A stretch of 64,000 bases of DNA from Planktothrix agardhii NIES-204. Lineage in GTDB: Bacteria > Cyanobacteriota > Cyanobacteriia > Cyanobacteriales > Microcoleaceae. Location: positions 2,993,501 to 3,057,500 of the forward strand of contig AP017991.1 in NCBI GenBank assembly GCA_003609755.1, read 5' to 3'. The notes under the pieces were generated by a model. It was given only the letters and a program-made list of their open reading frames with translations. It did not search any database and was not told the origin of the DNA. Both the position numbers and the translations under genes were made by a program. Shown one piece after another: positions 36,295 through 44,678 of this stretch (position 1 is the first letter of the stretch; the number at the start of each line of letters is the position of its first letter).

Positions 36295-36780
36295 TTACGA
36301 CATGGCTTGAATGATAAAGTCAAAGTAGGGGGATGCTTCCTTAGCATCTTCGTCATCGAGTAACGCCAGAGACGCTTCCTTGAGACAACGAACCGCTTCC
36401 ACCATCCCAGGCATCGGAACACCCAAAGAGTTATACATATCTTTGACGCCGATTAAACCAATGTCTTCTATAGGATCTTTATCACCCGAAAGAATTCCAT
36501 AGGTAATCAGCCGCAGATACCAACCATAGTCCCGAATACATAGGGCTCGTTCCCGTGATCCTGAAGCATTACCACCTGGGGCAATAAAATCAGGGCGTTT
36601 TTTCCACAGTTGGTTACTAGCACGGTCTACAATCTTCTTTTCATTATCCGCAATGGTCGAAGCAATTCGCACGCGCTGTTCACCCGTTTTTAAAAAGTCA
36701 TTGATGTTTTTGAGTTCACCAACGCTAGGATAACGGAGTTCATCATCAGCTTTGAGAATAACTTGGCTAACTACTGTCAT
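36295..36780 (-). CDS. apcD: Allophycocyanin alpha-B subunit (phycobilisome terminal emitter)
   Basis: 161 residues, globin-like phycobiliprotein. It begins [18 protein letters not shown] as in ApcD rather than ApcA, with the chromophore-attachment Cys in [14 protein letters not shown], then [20 protein letters not shown]. ApcD sits in the phycobilisome core and passes energy to photosystem I. It is monocistronic, with its own terminator. The linker ASGSRERA differs from the usual AYGQRQYN before the Cys, a minor variation. Confidence 0.95.
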   Translation of the reverse strand: MTVVSQVILKADDELRYPSVGELKNINDFLKTGEQRVRIASTIADNEKKIVDRASNQLWKKRPDFIAPGGNASGSRERALCIRDYGWYLRLITYGILSGDKDPIEDIGLIGVKDMYNSLGVPMPGMVEAVRCLKEASLALLDDEDAKEASPYFDFIIQAMS

Positions 36781-37160
36781 CTAAAACCTCAGAGCTATTA
36801 AAGTTTTTCAAGATACCATTAAGTAGTTTAGCGACTTGAGGGGAACAGGGGAAGTCATAACCCCGTAAACTTTCGCCTATGGTGATCAAAGTCGGGTGGA
36901 AACACCTGTGCAAAGTCGTGGAGAGCAGGCAGGGTCAAGAGTTATCTGCCCAGGTTCAGTATGAATACCCTTAACAATTCTTAATTTTTAACCCTCAACG
37001 GTTAATCAGTCATCAGTCATCAGTGATCAGTGATCAGTTAAGAGGTAGTTAGCAGTTATTTGGAATAAAATAAATCTTTACTTTATAAGACAAGTCTGGG
37101 AAATTGAAAACTCAGTGTCTTCAGACCACCAGATGAAAAGCGACTCAAGGGAATTTATTC
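36781..37160. other. apcD upstream region and short TCAGT repeats
   Basis: The apcD promoter should lie here, but I see no clear -35/-10 pair. At about 37007-37043 there are tandem TCAGTCATCAG/TGATCAG units. The same family of ATCAGTTATCAGT repeats occurs at 7587-7612, 37285-37355 and 37720-37752. The left end of an IS605-type relic begins near 37086. Confidence 0.5.
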
Positions 37161-37600
37161 CCCGTGAATATTTCTTTAATCTATGTTAATATTAACATAG
37201 GTCGAAACAAGGAGATTTCCATGATAGTTCTGGAATACAAAGTTAAAGGCAAATCCAATCAATACAAAGCGATTGACGAAGGTTATCAGTTTAAAAGTTA
37301 TCAGTTTAAGAGTTTTCAGTTGTCTACTATTAACTCCTACGCTGATAACTGTTAACTGTTAACTCATGACTGACTAATCAACCCGCACCCATATTTGTAA
37401 TTGTGGATGTGAATTGCATAGAGATACAAATGCTGCGATAAATATTCTGAATCTTGGTAAACAAGCTAGGGGAGGGCATCCCCAAAGTAACGCTAATGGA
37501 CTAGAAACCTCTACTTTTCTTGGGGAAACCCTGGTCGCAGCACGTATCTAGGTTCAAGTTAGAATCTCAGTGTCTTTAGACCTGAGAGTGTCAATTCACT
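37086..37600 (+). mobile_element. Internally deleted IS200/IS605-type element
   Basis: The motif CTCAGTGTCTTCAGACC (about 37110-37126) recurs as CTCAGTGTCTTTAGACC (about 37566-37582). Both have the subterminal hairpin character of IS605 ends. Between them lie only the two ends of a tnpB gene. No tnpA. The element is about 0.5 kb instead of 1.5-2 kb. Confidence 0.6.
37221..37551 (+). pseudogene. tnpB: tnpB remnant (N- and C-terminal ends only)
   Basis: ATG 37221, after AAGGAGATT, encodes MIVLEYKVKGKSNQYKAIDE, the usual TnpB opening. After about 22 codons the frame enters TATCAGTTT repeats and stops. From about 37381 a second piece reads THICNCGCELHRDTNAAINI, with the zinc-finger Cys pair and the last RuvC Asp, down to TAG at 37549-37551. 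About 300 internal codons are lost, so no nuclease can be made. Confidence 0.75.
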
Positions 37601-37719
37601 GTTTAGCGTGTAGAGGCAGGTTCTGGAGAGATTTTTTTAAATCAACTAAAATCTTGATCAACCCAATTACGACTGATAACTGGTACAAACGCGCCCATAG
37701 GGTGAAGGCAGTCTCTACA

Positions 37720-37752
37720 CTGATAACTGATAACTGATAACTGATAACTGAT
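37720..37752. repeat. CTGATAACTGATAA tandem repeat before rlmD
   Basis: Four to five copies of an 8-bp TGATAACT unit end five bases before the rlmD start. They replace any normal Shine-Dalgarno sequence. Confidence 0.7.
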
Positions 37753-37757
37753 TAATA

Positions 37758-39149
37758 ATGTGGCAGCAAGGGCAACAAGTTGAAGTCGAAATTACAGATT
37801 TGACCGATGAAGGTAGTGGCGTCGGTCGTTACCAAGATCGGGTTATATTTGTTCCTGATACGGTTCCTGGGGATATGGTGCGGGTGCGGTTAGTGCGGGT
37901 TAAAAGCAAATATGCAGAAGGCAAGTTAGACCGACTTTTAAGCCCATCAAACGATCGCATTTCCCCTCGATGTATTGTGGCGGATAAATGTGGGGGATGT
38001 CAGTGGCAACATATTGATTATGCGCTGCAACTGCAAAGTAAGCGAAATTTAGTGGTTAAAACCTTAGAAAAAATTGGGGGATTTATTGATCCTCCGGTGG
38101 ATCAGGTGTTAGCAGGAGAGTCAGAATTAGGATATCGCAATAAAGTTACCTATCCCCTAGGACGGTCAGCCACGGGTCAAGTTCAGGCGGGTTACTTCCA
38201 AAAACATAGCCATCGTTTGGTTAACTTAAATCAATGTCCGGTACAGGATCAACGGTTAAATCCTTTATTAGCTAATATTAAACAGGATATTCAAAACCGG
38301 GGATGGTCGATTTATGATGAAGCCCTACATCGGGGCAAACTTCGCCATCTCTCCCTGAGAATTGGACGGCGTACAGGGGAAATGTTATTAACCTTAATTG
38401 TCACCCAAGCTAGTTTACCCGGACTGACGGAACAAGCGGAAACTTGGCTAGAACAATATCCTGGTTTACAAGGGGTTTGTTTAAATCTAAATCCCGATCA
38501 AACTAATGTGATTTTTGGTCAGGAAACACGCTGTTTAGCGGGTCATCCCTATTTAAAAGAAGAATTTGGGGGGTTAACGTTTTTTCTAGGCTCCGATACG
38601 TTTTTTCAAGTGAATACGGAAGTGGCGGAAGGGTTATTAGAAATCATGCTCCAGCAACTTAATTTACAAGGAACTGAACGCATTGTTGATGCCTATTGTG
38701 GCATTGGAACCTTTACTTTACCCCTAGCTTCCTATTTATTGAAAAAACAAGGGGGTTCAATTCAGGGCTCCGATCTTCCTCAAGTCATGGGTTTAGAAGT
38801 CCAAGAAACTGCCATAGAGCAAGCTCGAAAAAATGCGATTTTTAATCAACTTGATCAAGTGGAGTTTAAATTAGGAACGGTGCAAAAGTTATTACCCAAT
38901 TTGGGGTATAAACCTGATATTGTTTTGCTTGATCCTCCCCGGAAAGGATGCGATCGCACGGTCTTAGAAACACTGCTAGATATGCAACCGCAACACTTGA
39001 TTTATATTAGTTGTAGACCCGCTACTCTAGCACGAGATCTGAAGATTTTATGTGAAACCGGAGTTTATGAATTAGTGCGGGTACAACCTGCGGATTTTTT
39101 CCCACAAACTTCCCATGTTGAGTCTATGGCGTTTTTAAGACGTTTATAA
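37758..39149 (+). CDS. rlmD: 23S rRNA (uracil-C5)-methyltransferase, RlmD/RumA type
   Basis: 463 residues. An N-terminal TRAM RNA-binding domain (about 1-60) precedes the iron-sulfur cysteines in CIVADKCGGCQWQH and the SAM-dependent methyltransferase core (DAYCGIGTFTLPLA, then LLDPPRKGCD). The catalytic Cys is in YISCRPATLARDL. Methylates a uridine in 23S rRNA. The exact position (U1939 versus U747) needs comparison. No Shine-Dalgarno is visible next to the ATG because a TGATAACT repeat occupies the site. Confidence 0.92.
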   Translation: MWQQGQQVEVEITDLTDEGSGVGRYQDRVIFVPDTVPGDMVRVRLVRVKSKYAEGKLDRLLSPSNDRISPRCIVADKCGGCQWQHIDYALQLQSKRNLVVKTLEKIGGFIDPPVDQVLAGESELGYRNKVTYPLGRSATGQVQAGYFQKHSHRLVNLNQCPVQDQRLNPLLANIKQDIQNRGWSIYDEALHRGKLRHLSLRIGRRTGEMLLTLIVTQASLPGLTEQAETWLEQYPGLQGVCLNLNPDQTNVIFGQETRCLAGHPYLKEEFGGLTFFLGSDTFFQVNTEVAEGLLEIMLQQLNLQGTERIVDAYCGIGTFTLPLASYLLKKQGGSIQGSDLPQVMGLEVQETAIEQARKNAIFNQLDQVEFKLGTVQKLLPNLGYKPDIVLLDPPRKGCDRTVLETLLDMQPQHLIYISCRPATLARDLKILCETGVYELVRVQPADFFPQTSHVESMAFLRRL

Positions 39150-39170
39150 ACAATTCGGATCTATGTGCTC

Positions 39171-39236
39171 AGAAATCAGGTTTCTTCAGCTATCTTTCTA
39201 TTAGGCAGCAAAAGTTATTGCAGAAACCCGATTTCT
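39171..39236. repeat. Degenerate copy of the AGAAACC...GGTTTCT repeat
   Basis: AGAAATCAGGTTTCT (39171-39185) and AGAAACCCGATTTCT (39222-39236) are diverged arms with the same spacing idea as the 86-bp units. It may terminate rlmD. Confidence 0.55.
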
Positions 39237-39286
39237 CGGAATACTTATAAAAGGTGATCAGAAATAATACCTGATCCAATTATCAA

Positions 39287-39529
39287 TTAATCAAATAATA
39301 AATTGATTAATTCTTCTCGGTCTAACTTCAAGTGATTAGCCACATTCTTTAAAATTGCATTCAATGTACCAACTTTTAAAGGATTATGAGCCGGAATGGT
39401 AATGTGATGTTCTCCTTTTTCTTGTGTGGTTAATCGAATATGGCTCCCAGTTTGATGGCTGACTTCATAACCTATGATTTTAAGGGCTTTTACTAAATCC
39501 TGACCTGATAAATCTCTGGGTAATTTCAT
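39287..39529 (-). CDS. hicA: HicA-type toxin
   Basis: 80 residues with the HicA core: GQDLVKALKIIGYEVSHQTG, catalytic His in GSHIRLT, then ITIPAHNPLKVGTLNAILK. It overlaps the upstream HicB-type gene by 4 bp. Predicted translation-independent mRNA cleavage. Confidence 0.9.
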   Translation of the reverse strand: MKLPRDLSGQDLVKALKIIGYEVSHQTGSHIRLTTQEKGEHHITIPAHNPLKVGTLNAILKNVANHLKLDREELINLLFD

Positions 39530-39735
39530 GAAGCAATCACCTCTTCCTGAACAATATGCAGTCGGATGATTTTAGGACGTAATGCTTGATCGGGAAAATG
39601 ACAGTGAACCGCATCTTTAATTTCTTGCTTTAAGCTTTCTAAATCATCAGCTTGGGTAATAATTGATTCCCCTAATGCTTGGGCAATATACCCCTGCTCA
39701 ATATCAGATTCTACTAAGAAAATGATTTCAGTCAT
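39526..39735 (-). CDS. hicB: HicB-type antitoxin
   Basis: 69 residues: IFLVESDIEQGYIAQALGES, ITQADDLESLKQEIKDAVHC and a C-terminal strand. This is the short HicB family often mislabelled as an oxoisovalerate dehydrogenase. It precedes and overlaps hicA by ATGA. Confidence 0.82.
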   Translation of the reverse strand: MTEIIFLVESDIEQGYIAQALGESIITQADDLESLKQEIKDAVHCHFPDQALRPKIIRLHIVQEEVIAS

Positions 39736-39798
39736 GGTTGAAATAACCTCTAAGTGCTATAGTTATTATTGGTAATCTTTGAGATATCTTTTAGGAAT

Positions 39799-40034
39799 AT
39801 GACCGAGTTACTTGAACGTGCGTTCGCGCAGCGTGCCGTAGGCGGATCGCCCAATTGAAAATTTTATCCCCCACTGAACAAGATGCGATCGCTACTCTAA
39901 TTTTACAGGAACTCGAAGCAGAAATGCGCTGGGATACTGCATTTACTCAATCACCCAATGCTCTTGCTAAACTAGCAGCAAATGCAATGGCTGAATACCA
40001 TTTAAGCAGCAACAGAAATTGCCTTAACGGTTAG
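39799..40034 (+). pseudogene. Antitoxin copy 1, disrupted and truncated
   Basis: ATG 39799 (MTELLERAFA) is separated by a GCGTTCGCGCAGCGTGCCGT-type repeat from the rest (TTG 39855: KILSPTEQDAIATLILQELE), which is in another frame. After GCTGAATACCAT (40001) the homology to copy 2 (41078) stops abruptly. The sequence there runs into the tail of the minus-strand HicB gene. Both copies carry the same 5' disruption, so the insertion predates the duplication. Confidence 0.65.
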
Positions 40035-40217
40035 AGAAGGTTCGGGAATAGCTTGACCATCTTCCCGCAGAGTGTCAATATACAGTTCAATCGCTTCTTT
40101 AATATTATTTTCGGTTTCTTCTAAGGTTTTTCCTGTAGAAATACAACCGGGTAAGTCGGGAACATAAGCAGAATAGTTACTCCCAGCCCATTCAAAAATT
40201 GCAACATATTCTTTCAT
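40002..40217 (-). CDS. HicB-family protein without HicA partner
   Basis: 71 residues: YVAIFEWAGSNYSAYVPDLP, GCISTGKTLEETENNIKEAI and a basic C-terminus. This is a typical HicB-like RNase-H fold that binds a HicA toxin. No toxin gene lies next to it. A diverged remnant of its 3' end recurs at 40981-41032. Orphan antitoxin or regulator. Confidence 0.82.
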   Translation of the reverse strand: MKEYVAIFEWAGSNYSAYVPDLPGCISTGKTLEETENNIKEAIELYIDTLREDGQAIPEPSLTVKAISVAA

Positions 40218-40257
40218 GGTTTCTCGTTTAATTCATACCGTACAGAAACAGATTTTT

Positions 40258-40860
40258 TTAAGCATTTAACACCTGTTCTGCTGTTAAGGATAATTCTGAA
40301 AAAGTGGGTGATATAATCCGATCAGTTCCTCTAAATTGAGTTTTTTGATACTGACTTTTTTCATCCAGAGAGTAAACAAAGATAGTCGGAATTTTAGGAT
40401 TTCCTAAGTAAGCCCTGGAAGCGATCGCTAAATAGTCTACAATCCAATATTCAGAAATTCCTAACCGTTGATATTCTTCTAATTTATCTACATAGTCATC
40501 TTCCCAATTCGTTGATGTCACTTCTACTGCTAACTGAATTGGCACTTCTAAGGCATTATAATCAGAACGATTAGAACGCCAAATTGTTCGGTCAATCACA
40601 CTAACATCAGGATTTCTACCCTGTTCTAAGCCGTCTTTTGTTACCGTTTTGATCACCGCAGTATTAGTTACAACTAAATTAAGATTAAGTCTTCTAATTT
40701 CATCATTGAAACAGAATAAAATAAAATTAGCGATATCATCATGGTTTCTTGTTGCTCTCACTTCTACAATTTCTCCCTTCACAAATTCATAGATTCCTGT
40801 TTCTGGACATTGTTCTAAAAAGTTGTCAAATGTTAGTTTTTGTACCTGTGTTGTTGTCAT
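40258..40860 (-). CDS. Uma2-family putative nuclease (DUF820)
   Basis: About 200 residues from ATG 40860 (MTTTQVQKLTFDNFLEQCPE), preceded by AGGAAA. The restriction-endonuclease-like fold has Glu in YEFVKGEIVEV, NPDVSVID, and the VEVTSTNWEDDYVDKLEEY core (E-x-T in place of the usual E-x-x-S), then GISEYWIVD. The Uma2 family is highly expanded in cyanobacteria and its biological role is unknown. Confidence 0.87.
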   Translation of the reverse strand: MTTTQVQKLTFDNFLEQCPETGIYEFVKGEIVEVRATRNHDDIANFILFCFNDEIRRLNLNLVVTNTAVIKTVTKDGLEQGRNPDVSVIDRTIWRSNRSDYNALEVPIQLAVEVTSTNWEDDYVDKLEEYQRLGISEYWIVDYLAIASRAYLGNPKIPTIFVYSLDEKSQYQKTQFRGTDRIISPTFSELSLTAEQVLNA

Positions 40861-40980
40861 AGTTTGGTTTCCTATAATCATAAGGTAGAAGTTTCTAAAA
40901 AAGAGGGCTGGTTTATTCAGGTTATTACTGAGTAACACAGTTTTTTGATCAACCCGCCCCTACAAAAAAATTTTACCTTG

Positions 40981-41032
40981 TTATGCTGCAACAGAAATTG
41001 CCTTAATATTAAGGGAATGTTCGGAATTAGTG
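40981..41032. repeat. Remnant duplicate of the HicB 3' end
   Basis: The GCAACAGAAATTGCCTTAA block and following bases match 40006-40050 with substitutions. It is directly followed by the second copy of the antitoxin upstream region (TGCTATAATT...AATCTTTGAGAT), which also precedes copy 1 at 39752. This marks an old duplication endpoint. Confidence 0.55.
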
Positions 41033-41133
41033 CTATAATTGCTATCAGTAATCTTTGAGATAATATCTTTTAGGAATATGACCGAGTTACTTGAACGTGC
41101 GTTCGCGCAGCGTGCCGTAGGCGGATCGCCCAA

Positions 41134-41319
41134 TTGAAAATTTTATCCCCTAGTGAACAAGATGCGATCGCTACTCTAATTTTACAGGAACTCGAAGCCC
41201 AAATGCGCTGGGATAGTGCCTTTACTCAATCACCCGATGCTCTTGCTAAACTAGCAGCTAATGCAATGGCTGAATACCATTCTGGACAAACCCAAGAGTT
41301 AGATCCAGAAACACTGTGA
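41134..41319 (+). CDS. Antitoxin copy 2 (5' end disrupted by a repeat)
   Basis: In frame from TTG 41134 it encodes KILSPSEQDAIATLILQELE, then MRWDSAFTQSPDALAKLAAN and ends QTQELDPETL, a typical cyanobacterial antitoxin for ParE/RelE toxins. The natural start is probably ATG 41078 (MTELLERAFA, with AGGAAT upstream). A GCGTTCGCGCAGCG repeat of non-multiple-of-three length lies between, breaking the frame. Expression therefore depends on a weak TTG. It overlaps the toxin gene by 4 bp. Confidence 0.65.
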   Translation: MKILSPSEQDAIATLILQELEAQMRWDSAFTQSPDALAKLAANAMAEYHSGQTQELDPETL

Positions 41320-41558
41320 AGTCACCAACAACCTTTTCTTTTCGTAAAGCATTTGCCACTCTGCCAAAGCAAGTCCAAAACCAGGCTCGTGAAGCCTATC
41401 GACAATTCAAACGAGAGCCCAATTATCCCAGCCTTCGTTTCAAAAAGGTACATCCAGAATTACCCATTTATTCGGTTAGAATTAACATAGATCTAGCCAG
41501 CGAGACGCTGGCACTACTTTTTTTACCAATAATATCAAATCAAGAATTGGTAGTGTGA
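41316..41558 (+). pseudogene. RelE/ParE-type toxin, C-terminus replaced by repeats
   Basis: The GTG start gives MKSPTTFSFRKAFATLPKQV, then REAYRQFKREPNYPSLRFKK and PELPIYSVRI, typical for this toxin family. After that the normal core (RALG...DYDKL) is absent. The frame instead passes through an AGCCAGCGAGACGCTGGC palindrome and ends in a GAGCGTCCTCGCTC element. The likely result is a non-functional or altered toxin. Confidence 0.65.
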
Positions 41559-41672
41559 GCGTCCTCGCTCGCTAACTGCTCAAAAATACCTAATAAACGG
41601 ATAAAAAGAGGGCAGGTTTATTAAAATTATTGCGGGTTGACACAATTTTCTAACAAAACCCGTCCCCTGAAA

Positions 41673-41699
41673 AAAAAATTTTAAACGCGCTGACGCGCG
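41673..41699 (-). terminator. Intrinsic terminator after the FGE-domain gene
   Basis: On the minus strand, CGCGC-GTCA-GCGCG (41686-41699) is followed by TTTAAAATTTTTTTT. It lies 63 bp after the stop. A short GC-rich stem with a 4-base loop behind a variable C-terminus also recalls the hairpin used in diversity-generating retroelements. Confidence 0.65.
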
Positions 41700-41761
41700 A
41701 AAAGGGAAGAAGGGAAAAGAAGAAAGAAGGGTAAAGGGCTAAAGGGCTAAAGGACAAAGGG

Positions 41762-44569
41762 CTAGAGAGTCCACGCAGGCGGGAGGGAAACAACACGAAA
41801 CCCGTAGTCCCAATCCCGACTGACCAGCCCGACCCAGTTACGAACGGCACAGCGACAATACCGGGGATAGTAGTACCACGAACCACCGCGTATCACCCTG
41901 TATTGAGTATTTCCGCCCGACTCCCAAACACTGCCATCATCTGGCGCACCAGTATAATTTTCATGCCAAGGGTCAGCGCACCATTCCCAAACGTTGCCGT
42001 GCATATCGTATAATCCAAAGGCATTTGGAGGGAAACTACCGACATCGGTGGTTTGTTGACGATAGGTTCCTTTTGGCCCATTGGCGTAGGTATTACTTGC
42101 GTCATAATTAGCTAAATCGGCTGTAATGGTTTCGCCAAAATGGAAAGGACTTGTAGTTTGAGCACGACAGGCGTATTCCCATTCCGCCTCACTGGGTAAA
42201 CGATAGATTTTGCCTATTTTTTGGGAAAGTCGCTGGCAAAATTCCTGCGCTTCATGCCAGGTTACACTATTAACGGGTCGATTTGCCCCTTTAAAACTAG
42301 AAGGATTATCTCCCATAATAGCTTCCCATTGAGCTTGAGTAATGGGATATTTTGCCATAGAAAATGCAGCAATATTAACGGGATGTTGGGGATATTCGTC
42401 GCTACTAGCATTTGCTTCATTTTGAGCCGCACCCATGATAAAAGTTCCCCCAGGAATTGATACCATTTCTAAACTGATATTATTGCCTAAATCTTGTTTA
42501 AAAAATTCAGCCCGACGGCGTTCTCGTTTGGTTTCTTTTCCTTGGGCGTTAACGGTAATGACATCAAATTGAAATTCCTTTTGACGACGGCGTTTTTCTT
42601 CTTCTTCCTGACGTCGTTTTTCATCCCAAACTCCTTGAGCAACATCCCGATTATGGGCAACATTGGGTAAATTAGGATTAAGGGCGAGACAGGAATTATA
42701 ATCGGCGATCGCTTTTTCATATTGCCCTAATTTATAATAGGCATTAGCGCGATTATTGTAAGCTCCCACATAATTAGGATTCAGTCGCAAGGTTTGGTTA
42801 TAATCCTCAATGGCGGCTTGATATTCCCCTAATTTACTATAGGCTAATCCGCGATTATAATTAGCATCGGGAGAATTAGGTTCGAGTAACAAGACTTGGG
42901 TAAAGTCATCAATGGCGGTCGTATATTCTCCCTGTTGACAATGGTTTTGTCCCCGTTGATAACAGGCTTGAACAATATTAACGAGGTGAGTTTCTCCCAA
43001 GGATTCTAACAAATTATTGATTTTTCCAATATAGTCTAAATCCTCAGCCATGACTACAGAATTAACGGTATCCCATAATTCAGAAACCTCAGAAACCGGG
43101 TTTCTTAAACTTAACCAAGATTCTACAGAATTAATTAATTGATTTTTAGCCCAAGACTTATTGGGTAAATTGACTAAACCCTGGGCTAATTCTAAGATTA
43201 ATTCAGGGAGACGGTGAGAACTTTCTGTTTCTAGGATTTTGTAGATTTGTTCATAGCCAGAAATGACCATCCCTATTACTGAATCTGCAACTTCTCCTTC
43301 GGCGATATTCTGAGTTAAATCTGGGAGTAATTGCGGTAATAAGGGCGTGAAATCATGGAGAAATAAATGATGAGTGTCAGCTATCCAACCCGCGACTAAA
43401 CAATGACAGGTGATTAAAAACTGGTACAAATCTTCAAAATGCTTGCTATTAATTTTATAGTGAATTTCTAACTCATCATCCTCTATTCCTTCCTCTCGTA
43501 AACTTTGTTCTTCCTCCCAAATTTTGAGATTAATTTCATTATCCCCGCCCCGTTTATCAATATCAGCTTGGGTTTTTCCGAGTGCTAATAGTTTGTCCTT
43601 TGTAACTTTCCATTTGCGGGCGCGAGTTTTAGCAGAATCATATAAAATATCCCGATAAGACAGTTGAGAAATAATGGTTTGATAGGAATAGTTAGGTTGT
43701 CCTATTGTCCAATAGGCGACTCGGAAATTTATATAATCTCCATCAAATTCCGACTCTAATATTAATGTCGGTTCTGATTTTAGCATCCCGAATAATGCTT
43801 TAATACTGGCTTCGCTATGAAAGCGTTTACTTTCCCAAGCGCCTGCTAAAAATTCGATAGGTCTTCCCTGTTGAGAATACTGATCAAAAAAATCGCGCAT
43901 TTTTTGATTTATAGTTAATTCAATATCAGGGAAATTTTGTGGCGTGGTGGCAAACTTTTCAAACTGAACTTTAGGGGGAGCGATAAAAACTCGCATGGGA
44001 ATTAAACTATTATTGTAAGATTCTAAAATTTGCGCTGGAGGCAATGTTAACGGCCAATTAGCAAAAATTTTCTGAACTTCTGCTTGGTTATGGGCAACTT
44101 TTATCGCGGTTTCTCGTTGATATTCGGCCACCATTAATTGCGTTTCTCGGCCATAGGTTGTTAATTCTTTTTGGAGAGTTTTTTCCTGTTCAAAACGCCA
44201 GCGTTGGAACTCGATATTACTTTTATTAATCGCTAAATTAACGCTTTGGATATATTCTTGTAGTTCTTTTTGAAATTCTCGATTTTTTTGATTTTCGATA
44301 TATTGTAATTTAATTTGTTCTAATTGAATCTCCTGTCGTTTTTCCTCTATTATAGCACTGTTCGCAACTTGTACACATTGTAATTTGTACTGTGCTAATT
44401 GAATTTGTTGTCGTTTTTCTTCCATTTCGGCATTGTTGGCTACAATGATATCCGTATTTCTAGCTTGGGTATCAGCAATGTATTTTTGAGGAAGAAATAC
44501 AGCTTCAAGTCCTCTCTTGAATTTACCCCAAAGTCCCATTTTTGCTTCTCCTGGTAATGCGCGTGTCAT
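41762..44569 (-). CDS. Coiled-coil / TPR / FGE-sulfatase-domain protein
   Basis: 935 residues. A Gln/Glu-rich coiled coil (about 30-160) is followed by an uncharacterised domain (to about 560), three TPR units (GEYTTAIDDFTQVLLLEPNS onward, about 570-665), a Lys/Arg-rich linker, and a formylglycine-generating-enzyme-like C-type-lectin domain (about 690-935: VSIPGGTFIMGA, YPITQAQWEAIMG, RLPSEAEWEYACRA, VWEWCADPWH). The end RGGSWYYYPRYCRCAVRNW plus DYGFRVVS has Tyr, Val and Ser where relatives have Asn. A copy of the AGAAACCGGGTTTCT repeat (43091-43105) lies inside the coding sequence. Substrate-binding or signalling role unknown. Confidence 0.85.
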   Translation of the reverse strand: MTRALPGEAKMGLWGKFKRGLEAVFLPQKYIADTQARNTDIIVANNAEMEEKRQQIQLAQYKLQCVQVANSAIIEEKRQEIQLEQIKLQYIENQKNREFQKELQEYIQSVNLAINKSNIEFQRWRFEQEKTLQKELTTYGRETQLMVAEYQRETAIKVAHNQAEVQKIFANWPLTLPPAQILESYNNSLIPMRVFIAPPKVQFEKFATTPQNFPDIELTINQKMRDFFDQYSQQGRPIEFLAGAWESKRFHSEASIKALFGMLKSEPTLILESEFDGDYINFRVAYWTIGQPNYSYQTIISQLSYRDILYDSAKTRARKWKVTKDKLLALGKTQADIDKRGGDNEINLKIWEEEQSLREEGIEDDELEIHYKINSKHFEDLYQFLITCHCLVAGWIADTHHLFLHDFTPLLPQLLPDLTQNIAEGEVADSVIGMVISGYEQIYKILETESSHRLPELILELAQGLVNLPNKSWAKNQLINSVESWLSLRNPVSEVSELWDTVNSVVMAEDLDYIGKINNLLESLGETHLVNIVQACYQRGQNHCQQGEYTTAIDDFTQVLLLEPNSPDANYNRGLAYSKLGEYQAAIEDYNQTLRLNPNYVGAYNNRANAYYKLGQYEKAIADYNSCLALNPNLPNVAHNRDVAQGVWDEKRRQEEEEKRRRQKEFQFDVITVNAQGKETKRERRRAEFFKQDLGNNISLEMVSIPGGTFIMGAAQNEANASSDEYPQHPVNIAAFSMAKYPITQAQWEAIMGDNPSSFKGANRPVNSVTWHEAQEFCQRLSQKIGKIYRLPSEAEWEYACRAQTTSPFHFGETITADLANYDASNTYANGPKGTYRQQTTDVGSFPPNAFGLYDMHGNVWEWCADPWHENYTGAPDDGSVWESGGNTQYRVIRGGSWYYYPRYCRCAVRNWVGLVSRDWDYGFRVVSLPPAWTL

Positions 44570-44598
44570 TAGTTAATCTCCTGTTAATAAATTTCCCT

Positions 44599-44676
44599 CG
44601 TTGTTGGGCTTCAGCCCATTCTTCTTGAGGGTTTAAACCTAACAACAAATCCAGAGGGGGCTAAAGCCCAACAACG
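44599..44676. repeat. CGTTGTTGGGCTTCAGCCC inverted repeat
   Basis: Arms at 44599-44617 and 44658-44676. The same element occurs at 59670-59716, after ribBA. It is a dispersed palindrome in the gap between two minus-strand genes. Confidence 0.7.
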
Positions 44677-44678
44677 TT

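Noticed and set aside
41673-41699. Hairpin as proof of a diversity-generating retroelement
   Set aside because: A T-run follows it on the coding strand, so an ordinary terminator explains it. It is kept only as weak support.
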